This document shows, one piece after another, positions 15,016-22,476 of a stretch of DNA of 36,690 nucleotides. Origin of the DNA: Bacteroides acidifaciens (GTDB lineage Bacteria; Bacteroidota; Bacteroidia; Bacteroidales; Bacteroidaceae); assembly GCF_024623065.1 (NCBI RefSeq), contig NZ_JANJZR010000043.1, positions 1-36,690 of the forward strand, given 5' to 3'. Numbering within the stretch: the first letter of the stretch is position 1; each line of letters opens with the position of its first letter. The notes under the pieces were generated by a model. That model was not told the DNA's origin. It made no database searches and saw only the letters and a program-made list of their open reading frames with translations. The position numbers and the translations under genes are program-made.

Positions 15016-18000
15016 ATGAAACAGTACAGAACCGTAAACAACCTTATGGGTTGGCTTACATTCATCATTGCGGCAACTGTCTACTGCCTGACAATAGAAC
15101 CGACCGCAAGTTTCTGGGATTGCCCGGAGTTCATAACCACCGGCTATAAACTGGAAGTCGGACACCCGCCCGGCGCACCTTTCTTCATGCTAGTGGCGAA
15201 CCTGTTCACTCAATTTGCTTCCGACGTAACAACTGTTGCTAAAATGGTGAATTACATGAGTGCCCTCATGAGTGGCGCCTGTATTCTGTTCCTTTTCTGG
15301 AGCATCACCCACCTGGTACGCAAACTGATTATCACTGACGAAAACAATATCACCAAAGGACAGCTTATCACCATCATGGGCAGCGGACTGGTCGGCGCAC
15401 TGGTCTATACGTTCAGTGACACGTTCTGGTTCTCGGCCGTGGAAGGTGAAGTATATGCCTTCTCCTCCTTGTTTACCGCTGTTGTTTTCTGGCTGATTCT
15501 GAAATGGGAAGACGTAGCCGACCAGCCGCACAGCGACCGTTGGATTATCCTCATCGCCTATCTGACCGGATTGAGTATCGGTGTGCACTTGCTGAACTTG
15601 CTTTGTCTGCCTGCCATCGTATTGGTATACTACTACAAGAAAACGCCGAATGCTACCGCCAAAGGTTCGTTAATAGCATTGTTCGGCTCAATGGTGCTCG
15701 TTGCAGCCGTGCTTTACGGCATCGTACCGGGTATCGTGAAAGTAGGCGGCTGGTTTGAACTGTTGTTCGTCAACGGACTCGGAATGTCATTCAATTCGGG
15801 CGTAGTGGTTTATATCATTCTGCTTGCAGCCGCTCTGATTTGGGGTGTATACGAAAGCTACACCGAAAAGAACAAAGCGCGCATGGCTATCTCCTTTATC
15901 GTGACAATCGCCCTGCTCGGTATCCCATTCTACGGACACGGAGTAAGCAGTATCATTATCGGTATCCTTGTGATTGCCGCACTGGGACTTTATCTTGCTC
16001 CGGGCGTACAAGAGATGATAAAAGAGAAATGGCGCATTTCCGCCCGCACCATGAACACAGCATTGCTGTGCACCATGATGATCGTAATCGGGTATTCTTC
16101 TTACGCACTGATCGTTATCCGTTCTACTGCCAACACTCCGATGGACCAGAACTCACCGGAAGACATCTTCACCCTGGGCGAATACCTCGGCCGTGAACAA
16201 TACGGAACCCGTCCGCTCTTCTACGGCCCTGCTTTCTCTTCGAAAGTGGCGCTCGACGTAAAAGACGGCTATTGCATCCCCCGCCAATCGGAAACAGGAA
16301 CCAAATATGTCCGCAAAGAAAAAACTTCACCGGACGAAAAAGACTCCTATATCGAACTCCCCGGACGTATCGAATACGAATACGCACAGAATATGCTTTT
16401 CCCGCGTATGTACAGCTCGTCACACGCCCCGCTCTACAAGCAATGGGTAGACATCAAAGGGTATGACGTTCCTTACGACCAGTGCGGAGAAATGGTAATG
16501 GTAAATATGCCCACCCAATGGGAGAATATCAAGTTCTTCTTCTCCTACCAGTTGAACTTCATGTACTGGCGTTACTTCATGTGGAACTTTGCCGGACGAC
16601 AGAACGACATACAGAGCACCGGAGAAATAGAACATGGCAACTGGATTACGGGGATTCCGTTTATCGACAACTTGCTGGTAGGTAATCAGGAACTGCTTCC
16701 GCAGGATCTCAAAAACAATAAAGGACACAACGTATTCTACTGTCTGCCGCTGATTCTCGGCTTAATCGGACTCTTCTGGCAGGCTTATCATAGCCAGCGG
16801 GGTATCCAGCAATTCTGGGTGGTCTTCTTCCTGTTCTTCATGACGGGTATCGCTATCGTGCTCTACCTCAACCAAACCCCGGCACAACCCCGTGAACGAG
16901 ATTACGCGTATGCCGGTTCGTTCTACGCCTTTGCCATTTGGATAGGTATGGGTGTGGCAGGTCTGATACAGTGGTGCTCGCGCATAAAGCCCCAGTTGCG
17001 TCTTGTCGAAGGAGCCACAGAAGAAGAAGCCGACAGAATACGCAAGATACTCACCGAGAAGCAAGGCAAATTCATCAGCCCGCAGGAAGAAGCCGACTTG
17101 CAGCAACAACTTGCCGACCTCTACGAGCCGTATATCGACTACAAACCCACAGTCGTCGTAGCAAGCATCCTGACGCTGCTCTGCCTGTTTGTACCCATCC
17201 AGATGGCAAGCCAGACCTGGGATGACCACGACCGCAGCGGACGCTTCGTTGCCCGCGACTTCGGACAGAACTACCTGATGACCTTACAGGAAAAAGGGAA
17301 TCCGATTATCTATACCAATGGTGACAACGACACTTTCCCATTGTGGTACAACCAAGAAACAGAAGGCTTCCGTACAGATGCCCGCACCTGTAACCTAAGT
17401 TATCTGCAAACAGACTGGTATATCGACCAAATGAAACGTCCGGCATACGATTCCCCATCGCTTCCTATCACTTGGGACCGTGTACAGTACGTGGAAGGGC
17501 AGAATGAGTATATCTCTATCCGCCCTGAAATGAGAGCCCTTATCGACAGCTACTTCAAGCAAGCCAATGAACTGGCTGCACAGGGAGATACGACTATTCT
17601 GTCGCTCGTTCACTCCATTTTCGGTGAGAATCCATACGAATTGAAGGAAATCATCAACCGCTGGATGCTCGGCAAGAACGACCAGCTGAAAGAGCTTCTC
17701 AAAAAGTCCGGCAAGGATATACAACTCCCGCTTATCCCTACGGACAGCATCGTAATGAAGGTGGACAAAGAAGCCGTACGCCGCTCCGGCATGAAGATAC
17801 CGGAAGCATTGGGCGACTCTATCCCCGAATACATGACCATTACCCTTAGAGACGCCAACGGCAACCCGAAACGCGCCCTCTACAAGAGTGAACTGATGAT
17901 GCTCGAAATGCTTGCCAACGCCAACTGGGAACGTCCCATCTACATGGCAATCACCGTAGGCAGCGAGAACCATCTGGGCATGGGCAACCACTTCACGCAG

Positions 18001-18582
18001 GAAGGTCTTGCCTACCGTTTCACACCGTTCGATACGGACAAACTGGACAGCAAGATAGACAGCGAAAAGATGTACGACAACCTGATGAACAAGTTCAAGT
18101 TTGGCGGTATCGACCAGCCGGGTATCTATATCGATGAGAACGTGATGCGTATGTGCTACACGCACCGCCGTATCTTCACACAACTCGTAGGCCAACTTAT
18201 CAAAGAAGGCAAGAAGGATAAGGCACTCGCCGCACTCGACTACGCCGAAAAGATGATTCCGTCATACAACGTACCGTACGACTGGGCAAACGGCGCCTTC
18301 CAGATGGCAGAGTCTTATTACCAGTTGGAACAGAGCGAGAAAGCCAACAAAATCATCGACGAGCTTGCCAACAAGTCGCTCGAATACATGATTTGGTATC
18401 TCAGCCTGAACGATAACCAGCTTGCCATCGCCGGCGAGAATTTCATATATAACGCCAGCCTGCTTGACGCTGAAATCCGTCTGATGGAGAAATATAAATC
18501 AGAAGAACTCGCAAAACACTACTCCGAACAGCTTGACCAACTATACAACGAGTATGTGACGAGAATGAAAGGGAGTAAGTAG
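15016..18582 (+). CDS. large DUF2723 multispanning membrane protein, probable GT-C type glycosyltransferase
   Basis: The protein is about 1188 residues. The ATG at 15016 is chosen over an in-frame GTG at 15010. The N-terminal DUF2723 region contains EPTASFWDCPEFITTGYKL and VGHPPGAPFF (about 25-60), with the acidic residues in the first external loop that GT-C lipid-dependent glycosyltransferases use. Some 12 or more membrane helices fill residues 10-400 and 550-720. A soluble C-terminal part (about 740-1188) includes the DNDTFPLWY motif and TPR-like helices near 1060-1130. The family is common in Bacteroidota, and a role in protein or envelope O-glycosylation is an inference from the fold. 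The deacetylase gene follows 26 bases later, probably in the same operon. Confidence 0.85.
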   Translation: MKQYRTVNNLMGWLTFIIAATVYCLTIEPTASFWDCPEFITTGYKLEVGHPPGAPFFMLVANLFTQFASDVTTVAKMVNYMSALMSGACILFLFWSITHLVRKLIITDENNITKGQLITIMGSGLVGALVYTFSDTFWFSAVEGEVYAFSSLFTAVVFWLILKWEDVADQPHSDRWIILIAYLTGLSIGVHLLNLLCLPAIVLVYYYKKTPNATAKGSLIALFGSMVLVAAVLYGIVPGIVKVGGWFELLFVNGLGMSFNSGVVVYIILLAAALIWGVYESYTEKNKARMAISFIVTIALLGIPFYGHGVSSIIIGILVIAALGLYLAPGVQEMIKEKWRISARTMNTALLCTMMIVIGYSSYALIVIRSTANTPMDQNSPEDIFTLGEYLGREQYGTRPLFYGPAFSSKVALDVKDGYCIPRQSETGTKYVRKEKTSPDEKDSYIELPGRIEYEYAQNMLFPRMYSSSHAPLYKQWVDIKGYDVPYDQCGEMVMVNMPTQWENIKFFFSYQLNFMYWRYFMWNFAGRQNDIQSTGEIEHGNWITGIPFIDNLLVGNQELLPQDLKNNKGHNVFYCLPLILGLIGLFWQAYHSQRGIQQFWVVFFLFFMTGIAIVLYLNQTPAQPRERDYAYAGSFYAFAIWIGMGVAGLIQWCSRIKPQLRLVEGATEEEADRIRKILTEKQGKFISPQEEADLQQQLADLYEPYIDYKPTVVVASILTLLCLFVPIQMASQTWDDHDRSGRFVARDFGQNYLMTLQEKGNPIIYTNGDNDTFPLWYNQETEGFRTDARTCNLSYLQTDWYIDQMKRPAYDSPSLPITWDRVQYVEGQNEYISIRPEMRALIDSYFKQANELAAQGDTTILSLVHSIFGENPYELKEIINRWMLGKNDQLKELLKKSGKDIQLPLIPTDSIVMKVDKEAVRRSGMKIPEALGDSIPEYMTITLRDANGNPKRALYKSELMMLEMLANANWERPIYMAITVGSENHLGMGNHFTQEGLAYRFTPFDTDKLDSKIDSEKMYDNLMNKFKFGGIDQPGIYIDENVMRMCYTHRRIFTQLVGQLIKEGKKDKALAALDYAEKMIPSYNVPYDWANGAFQMAESYYQLEQSEKANKIIDELANKSLEYMIWYLSLNDNQLAIAGENFIYNASLLDAEIRLMEKYKSEELAKHYSEQLDQLYNEYVTRMKGSK

Positions 18583-18608
18583 TGACTAACCACTAACCGC
18601 TACACAAA

Positions 18609-19223
18609 ATGTTTATAGAACAACCACCCTGGCTTTTACGAGCGTTGTATCCACAAGCTATCTTCCGGATGGACCCGAATGAACGGGCAGTCTATCTGAC
18701 TTTTGATGACGGTCCTATCCCCAAAGTAACTCCCTGGGTACTGGAAGTATTGGAAAAGCATCATATTAAAGCCACCTTCTTCATGGTAGGCGACAATATA
18801 CGCAAGCACCCGGATGAATACCGGATGGTGGTAGAGCACGGACACCGCATCGGCAACCATACTTTCAACCACATCCGCGGATTCGAATATTCCAATCCGG
18901 ATTACCTCGCAAACGCCCAAAAGGTAGACGAAATTATCCATTCCGATCTCTTCCGTCCGCCACACGGGCACATGGGGTTCCGGCAGTATTATACCCTGCG
19001 CCATCATTACCGCATCATTATGTGGGATCTTGTGACTCGTGATTATAGTAAACGGATGAGCCCGGAACAGGTATTGAACAACGTGAGGCGCTATGCACGC
19101 AACGGTTCCATCATCACTTTCCATGACTCACTGAAGTCGTGGAATAACGGCAACCTGCAATATGCGCTCCCCCGTGCCATTGAGTTCCTGAAAGAGGAAG
19201 GATATGAGTTTAAGGTGTTATAA
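18609..19223 (+). CDS. NodB-type polysaccharide deacetylase
   Basis: This 204-residue enzyme of carbohydrate esterase family 4 type would remove N- or O-acetyl groups from a polysaccharide or peptidoglycan. All five family motifs are present: TFDDGP (31-36), HTFNH (84-88, metal ligands), RPPHG (116-120), the DLVTRDY segment (140-146) and TFHDS (170-174, catalytic His172). There is no signal peptide, so it may act in the cytosol or be exported by another route. It is likely co-transcribed with the DUF2723 gene. Its last 259 bases (18965-19223) are repeated at 24126-24384 with 6 mismatches. Confidence 0.92.
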   Translation: MFIEQPPWLLRALYPQAIFRMDPNERAVYLTFDDGPIPKVTPWVLEVLEKHHIKATFFMVGDNIRKHPDEYRMVVEHGHRIGNHTFNHIRGFEYSNPDYLANAQKVDEIIHSDLFRPPHGHMGFRQYYTLRHHYRIIMWDLVTRDYSKRMSPEQVLNNVRRYARNGSIITFHDSLKSWNNGNLQYALPRAIEFLKEEGYEFKVL

Positions 19224-19271
19224 CCTGAAATAATATAGCATCATTTCTCTCAGGAGAATTTGAAAGAACAT

Positions 19272-19304
19272 AAAAGCCGAAGCTCTGCGCCCCGGCTTTT
19301 CTTC
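19272..19304 (+). terminator. terminator after the deacetylase gene
   Basis: AAAAGCCG (19272-19279) pairs with CGGCTTTT (19293-19300), with TCTTC after it. The hairpin also has inner GC pairs. It lies 48 bases past the stop codon. Confidence 0.65.
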
Positions 19305-19464
19305 ATTTAAAGCCACTTTCCGGCTCGATATCGACAGTTTTCCATTTAATCCATCACTTGAACATTGCAAGGCAAAATTGTCCGATAAAGGAAAAAAAAC
19401 AGCCAAAAGCGCATATCTTTCAAAGAATATGAATCATTCTTATCCTCTCCAAACTTATTTTTTA

Positions 19465-19473
19465 TAAATTTGC
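19465..19473 (+). promoter_or_regulatory. promoter -7 box of the candidate non-coding RNA
   Basis: TAAATTTGC matches the Bacteroidota -7 consensus exactly. The RNA would start near 19478-19481, at the foot of a GC-rich hairpin. No coding frame starts close behind it. Confidence 0.6.
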
Positions 19474-19477
19474 ACCG

Positions 19478-19786
19478 GACTCTTCCGCAGAAAGCCTCCG
19501 GGTGGTGGGGAGAGTCGTTTATATAGAGAAGACGTTTACTAGCGTTTGTCATTCGTGTTCAGAACTTCGCAAACTTTGATCTACTGGAATGATGAATAGC
19601 AACCAAGACGTCCTCCTGATGTGTATTTATATACATCCGTGCCCCGCTTTGACCAAACAAAGAGAGGTTACGGATGTTGTACATATCGGCGTGGGCTTTC
19701 TGCGTTGTTCGTTCCCAGTAGTTTGGCATTGCGAAGGCCTTGGACACGGAACGAGCGAAGGTGAGAGATTTCCCACGCCTTTTTTA
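19478..19786 (+). ncRNA. candidate structured non-coding RNA of about 310 nt
   Basis: The region between promoter and terminator holds ordered hairpins and no credible gene. Hairpin one pairs 19478-19486 with 19508-19516. A middle hairpin pairs ACATCCGT (19633-19640) with ACGGATGT (19670-19677), with an inner CTTTG/CAAAG stem. The last and largest stem pairs GGCGTGGG (19688-19695) with CCCACGCC (19772-19779), opens into an internal bubble, then closes with an 11-pair stem (19705-19715 with 19748-19758) and ends in TTTTTT (19780-19785). This combined promoter, structure and terminator resembles stand-alone Bacteroidales RNAs. The bubble in the last stem recalls 6S RNA, but I cannot assign a family. 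I saw no tmRNA, RNase P or SRP RNA signature. Confidence 0.6.
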
Positions 19787-19862
19787 TATATCCCTATCAC
19801 CACATACAGTAACTCCGTCCGTCAAGGGAAATCAAAGGGACGCATATAGCAAAGACAGAAAC

Positions 19863-20096
19863 ATGATTCATGCGGGACAACTTATTGAACGCACGCTTCA
19901 CGAACAAGGACGCACAGTGACCTGGTTCGCCACCCAGCTATGCTGTACACGACCTAATGTCTATAAGATATTCAAGAAAGAGAATATCGACATCCATCTG
20001 CTCTGGCGTATCTCCTACATTCTCGGACACGACTTCTTCCGCGACTTATCCGACAGCATCAGTACCGACAACAATACTACCAGTGTATCCAAATAG
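19863..20096 (+). CDS. small helix-turn-helix-like regulator
   Basis: This 77-residue protein reads MIHAGQLIERTLHEQGRT, then VTWFATQLCCTRPNVYKIF, then KKENIDIHLLWRISYILGHDFF. This is the pattern of a Cro/C1 (XRE) helix-turn-helix: helix two at about 19-26 (VTWFATQL), the recognition helix at about 30-38 (RPNVYKIFK) and a following helix that ends ILGHDFF. The C-terminal tail is short and Ser/Thr-rich. The ATG at 19863 is preferred; an open frame continues upstream to 19740 but it overlaps the candidate RNA. It stands 100 bases before a gene with its own promoter box. Confidence 0.75.
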   Translation: MIHAGQLIERTLHEQGRTVTWFATQLCCTRPNVYKIFKKENIDIHLLWRISYILGHDFFRDLSDSISTDNNTTSVSK

Positions 20097-20156
20097 GATA
20101 CAATCCCGTATCGTTCTTGGAACTATGCTTTTCCCCGTTCGTGCACTCCTTTCGCA

Positions 20157-20165
20157 TACCTTTGC
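20157..20165 (+). promoter_or_regulatory. promoter -7 box for the exported-protein pair
   Basis: TACCTTTGC matches TAnnTTTG, giving a start near 20172 and a leader of about 25 bases before the ATG at 20197. Confidence 0.55.
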
Positions 20166-20196
20166 CGAAAATATTAACATATAATCACAAAGGGAC

Positions 20197-20679
20197 ATGA
20201 AAATGAAAAAATTAATCTTATTTATTTCACTCGCCTTTATCGGTGCAATCGGAGCGTATGCACAGAAAACAACCGTGAGAATGCAAGAGACACAAGCCCG
20301 TTTGCTGGATGTCACTTCCAACGCTTATGTAAAGCCACTCACCGTAGAGTTGCAGATAGACAAGTCCAAAGGACGTGTCAAGGACGAATGGACGCTCACA
20401 AGAGAGCAAGCCGAACAGGAAATGAACGGAGACTTGATAAATATCCGCAGTTACGCCATCTATATGTCTTCCCAAAAGCACAATGCCGACGTGATAGTAG
20501 CCGCCACATTCAATGTCAAGACAAATGAAGATGGCAACGGATATAAAGTAACCGTGATCGGCTATCCTGCAACCTTCATCAACTGGAAAACGGCAGAAGC
20601 ATCCGACTACGAATGGATACGTATGGAAAAGACACTCACAACAGCAGACAAAGACAAGATTGCCGCCGTCATCAAATAA
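20197..20679 (+). CDS. small exported protein of unknown family
   Basis: This 160-residue protein has a clear signal peptide (basic MKMKK, hydrophobic core, cleavage after AYA at about residue 22). The mature part contains VRMQETQARLLDVTSNAYVKPLTVELQI and ends in alternating polar/hydrophobic stretches that suggest beta structure. I do not recognise a family or an active site. It is driven by the promoter box at 20157. The beta-barrel gene follows after 53 bases and probably shares its transcript, so it may be a periplasmic partner of that protein. Confidence 0.75.
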   Translation: MKMKKLILFISLAFIGAIGAYAQKTTVRMQETQARLLDVTSNAYVKPLTVELQIDKSKGRVKDEWTLTREQAEQEMNGDLINIRSYAIYMSSQKHNADVIVAATFNVKTNEDGNGYKVTVIGYPATFINWKTAEASDYEWIRMEKTLTTADKDKIAAVIK

Positions 20680-20732
20680 ACGAAAAAGAAAATCATAGTA
20701 AAATCACATTAATAATCAAATAGAATTTCAAC

Positions 20733-21371
20733 ATGAAAAAACTATTATCATTAGCAGCCGCATGCTTATTGTGTGCAGGCATGCAAGCTCAAATCGTATC
20801 GTCCAGAAGTGTCAGTATCAAATCTGCCCAAAAACAACCATCGGAAACACAATGGTTTCTGCGTGGCGGACTGAACATAATGAAACTCACCGGCGATGGC
20901 GCAGAAGATACCGGCAGCAAACTCGGTTACAACTTCGTCTATGGCTTTCAGAAACCAATCAGTACAGTAGGCACTTATTGGGGAATGGAATTCGGCCTGG
21001 GTTCCCGCGGTTGGGGAGACTCTGAGGACGGCTACAAAGTCAGCCAAATGGCACACAATGTACAGGTATCTCCGTTCACATTCGGATACAAGTACAATAT
21101 CACGGATGCTGTGGCTATCGACGCACACCTGGGTGCTTATGTCAGCTTCGACTATGTAGGGAAATATAAGGAAGAGGAAGATGGCGAAGAAGTGGGTAGT
21201 GCCAGTATCGGCGACTGGGAAGACTGGAAGCGTTTCGATGCCGGTATGAATATCGGTGTAGGTCTTTGGTACAGCCGTTTCAACCTCGACTTCACTTATC
21301 AACGCGGATTTATCAAGACCTGGGAATGTAACACCAGCAATGTACTAATCCGCTTGGGTGTAGCCTTCTAA
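20733..21371 (+). CDS. outer-membrane beta-barrel protein
   Basis: This 212-residue protein has a signal peptide (MKKLLSLAAACLLCAGMQAQ). The rest has amphipathic strands typical of small eight-stranded barrels: TQWFLRGGLNIMKLTG, TYWGMEFGLGSRGW, SPFTFGYKYNITDAVAIDAHLGAYVSF, NIGVGLWYSRFNLDFTYQRGF. The C-terminal residues VLIRLGVAF end in Phe, as the outer-membrane assembly signal requires. An acidic loop (KEEEDGEEVG) is likely extracellular. The exact family (OmpW- or PorT-like) is not certain. A strong terminator follows at 21411. Confidence 0.8.
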   Translation: MKKLLSLAAACLLCAGMQAQIVSSRSVSIKSAQKQPSETQWFLRGGLNIMKLTGDGAEDTGSKLGYNFVYGFQKPISTVGTYWGMEFGLGSRGWGDSEDGYKVSQMAHNVQVSPFTFGYKYNITDAVAIDAHLGAYVSFDYVGKYKEEEDGEEVGSASIGDWEDWKRFDAGMNIGVGLWYSRFNLDFTYQRGFIKTWECNTSNVLIRLGVAF

Positions 21372-21410
21372 TCGGAGTTAGCATCGAACCTTGATTATAT
21401 CATTTATACA

Positions 21411-21459
21411 CGGCGTTCACGCTCTTTTCTCTCTGCAGAAGGGACGTGAATGCTGTTTT
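21411..21459 (+). terminator. terminator after the beta-barrel gene
   Basis: Eleven pairs (21411-21421 with 21445-21455, two G-U) enclose a 23-base loop and are followed by TTTTATC. A GTG at 21446 in the frame of the next gene lies inside this hairpin, which favours the ATG at 21473 as the true start. Confidence 0.7.
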
Positions 21460-21472
21460 ATCTAACAAAACA

Positions 21473-22207
21473 ATGAAAAGTAGCATGTTCAAACAACGAT
21501 TATGGATACTTTCCTTTCTCCTCGCAGGAATAACTCTCCAGACAACTGCCCAAACATTTACCGAACAGGGGAAGACCTATCCTATCAGCGCAGACGGCAA
21601 CAAATATGTAGTCACCGGCTTTACTCCCTTCAGCCAACTAAACGATGAGGGAATTTTCGCCAACACTCTATTATGGACAGTAGAAAATGTTTGTCCCAAA
21701 CTGCGCGAAGGAATAACAGAAGTAAACGTACCTGCCAAAAACTTCAAATGCGACCTGATACTCAACTCTCCGGCAGACTCGAAACAAAACAATACGTACT
21801 ACTGTAAAGCCACTTTTCGTATAGCAAGCGGCAAACTGATCTATTATATCTCCGATATTCTGATTGAATCATCAGCATTCGTAATGAAAAAGGTCACTCC
21901 CATGGAGAAACTGTCACCGGAGAAAAAGCCGGCGCATAAGGAAATAATGGACGACTTCATACAAGTCGAATCACTCATACTTAATAAGATGTTCGACTTC
22001 GTTGCAAGTAACCAACTTTCCCCCATCACGCATTGGAACGAAATCAGTATCAGCAAACCCGTGCAAGGTATGACCGCAGATGAATGCCGGCTAGCCTTCG
22101 GCAAACCGCAGACAATCCTAGAATCAAACGGAGAAATACAATGGATGTATTCCAGTTCTTTCTACCTTTTCTTCAAGAACGGGCGCGTGGAGACCATTAT
22201 AAAATAG
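21473..22207 (+). CDS. exported protein with a DUF4468-like (TBP-like) domain
   Basis: The product is about 244 residues. The start at 21473 is chosen because the GTG at 21446 is within a terminator hairpin. A signal peptide covers about 1-27 (WILSFLLAGITLQTTAQ). The next part, VVTGFTPFSQLNDEGIFANTLLWTVENV through FRIASGKLIYYISDILI, fits the DUF4468 pattern seen in many exported Bacteroides proteins. The C-terminal 45 residues (PVQGMTADECRLAFGKPQTILESNG, then WMYSSSFYLFFKNGRVETI) resemble the SmpA/BamE-like fold where a GKP turn precedes two strands. Its function is unknown; it is probably periplasmic. Confidence 0.7.
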   Translation: MKSSMFKQRLWILSFLLAGITLQTTAQTFTEQGKTYPISADGNKYVVTGFTPFSQLNDEGIFANTLLWTVENVCPKLREGITEVNVPAKNFKCDLILNSPADSKQNNTYYCKATFRIASGKLIYYISDILIESSAFVMKKVTPMEKLSPEKKPAHKEIMDDFIQVESLILNKMFDFVASNQLSPITHWNEISISKPVQGMTADECRLAFGKPQTILESNGEIQWMYSSSFYLFFKNGRVETIIK

Positions 22208-22241
22208 ACTTAAAACGTACAATTTAAAATAATTCATTATA

Positions 22242-22367
22242 AGAACATTACAAAAAGCAGCTACCTGCATAGCTGTGTTGCTATTATCATTCATGGCATG
22301 AGCGTATTATAGCAAAGAACCCGGACTAGAGTTATACACCAAACAGACTTTACGTAAAGTCAATTAA
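22242..22367 (+). pseudogene. decayed small lipoprotein remnant
   Basis: A short plus-strand frame reads RTLQKAATCIAVLLLSFMA, a TGA stop (22299-22301), then AYYSKEPGLELYTKQTLRKVN and a stop at 22365-22367. The first part is a lipoprotein signal peptide without an initiator Met (one ATG at 22293 lies too late). The stop falls exactly where the lipobox Cys would be (TGC or TGT to TGA). It looks like a broken gene. The length is too small for a firm call. Confidence 0.4.
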
Positions 22368-22410
22368 ATAAAAGATTCCAGCAGACTTATAAATCCTGCA
22401 GTCTTAATAT

Positions 22411-22458
22411 AAAAGTGTCAAGTATGCTCTATTATAATAGAGCATACTTGACACTTTT
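22411..22458. terminator. perfect 48-bp palindrome, probable bidirectional terminator
   Basis: Bases 22411-22434 and 22435-22458 are exact reverse complements with no spacer. The ends are AAAA and TTTT, so each strand has a T-tract at its 3' edge. It lies 18 bases past the stop of the minus-strand ATPase gene. The arms contain GTGTCAAGTATGCTC. Confidence 0.8.
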
Positions 22459-22476
22459 CAAAATACTTATACTACA

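Noticed and set aside
17395..18195. Long minus-strand open frame opposite the DUF2723 gene
   Set aside because: It is a coding shadow in a GC-richer gene, without start signals or family features.
19478..19786. tmRNA, RNase P RNA or SRP RNA
   Set aside because: The characteristic sequences (for example the tmRNA 5' GGGGCTGA region, the RNase P GAAAGTCCGGGC core and the SRP GGAA/AGCAG tip) are not present.
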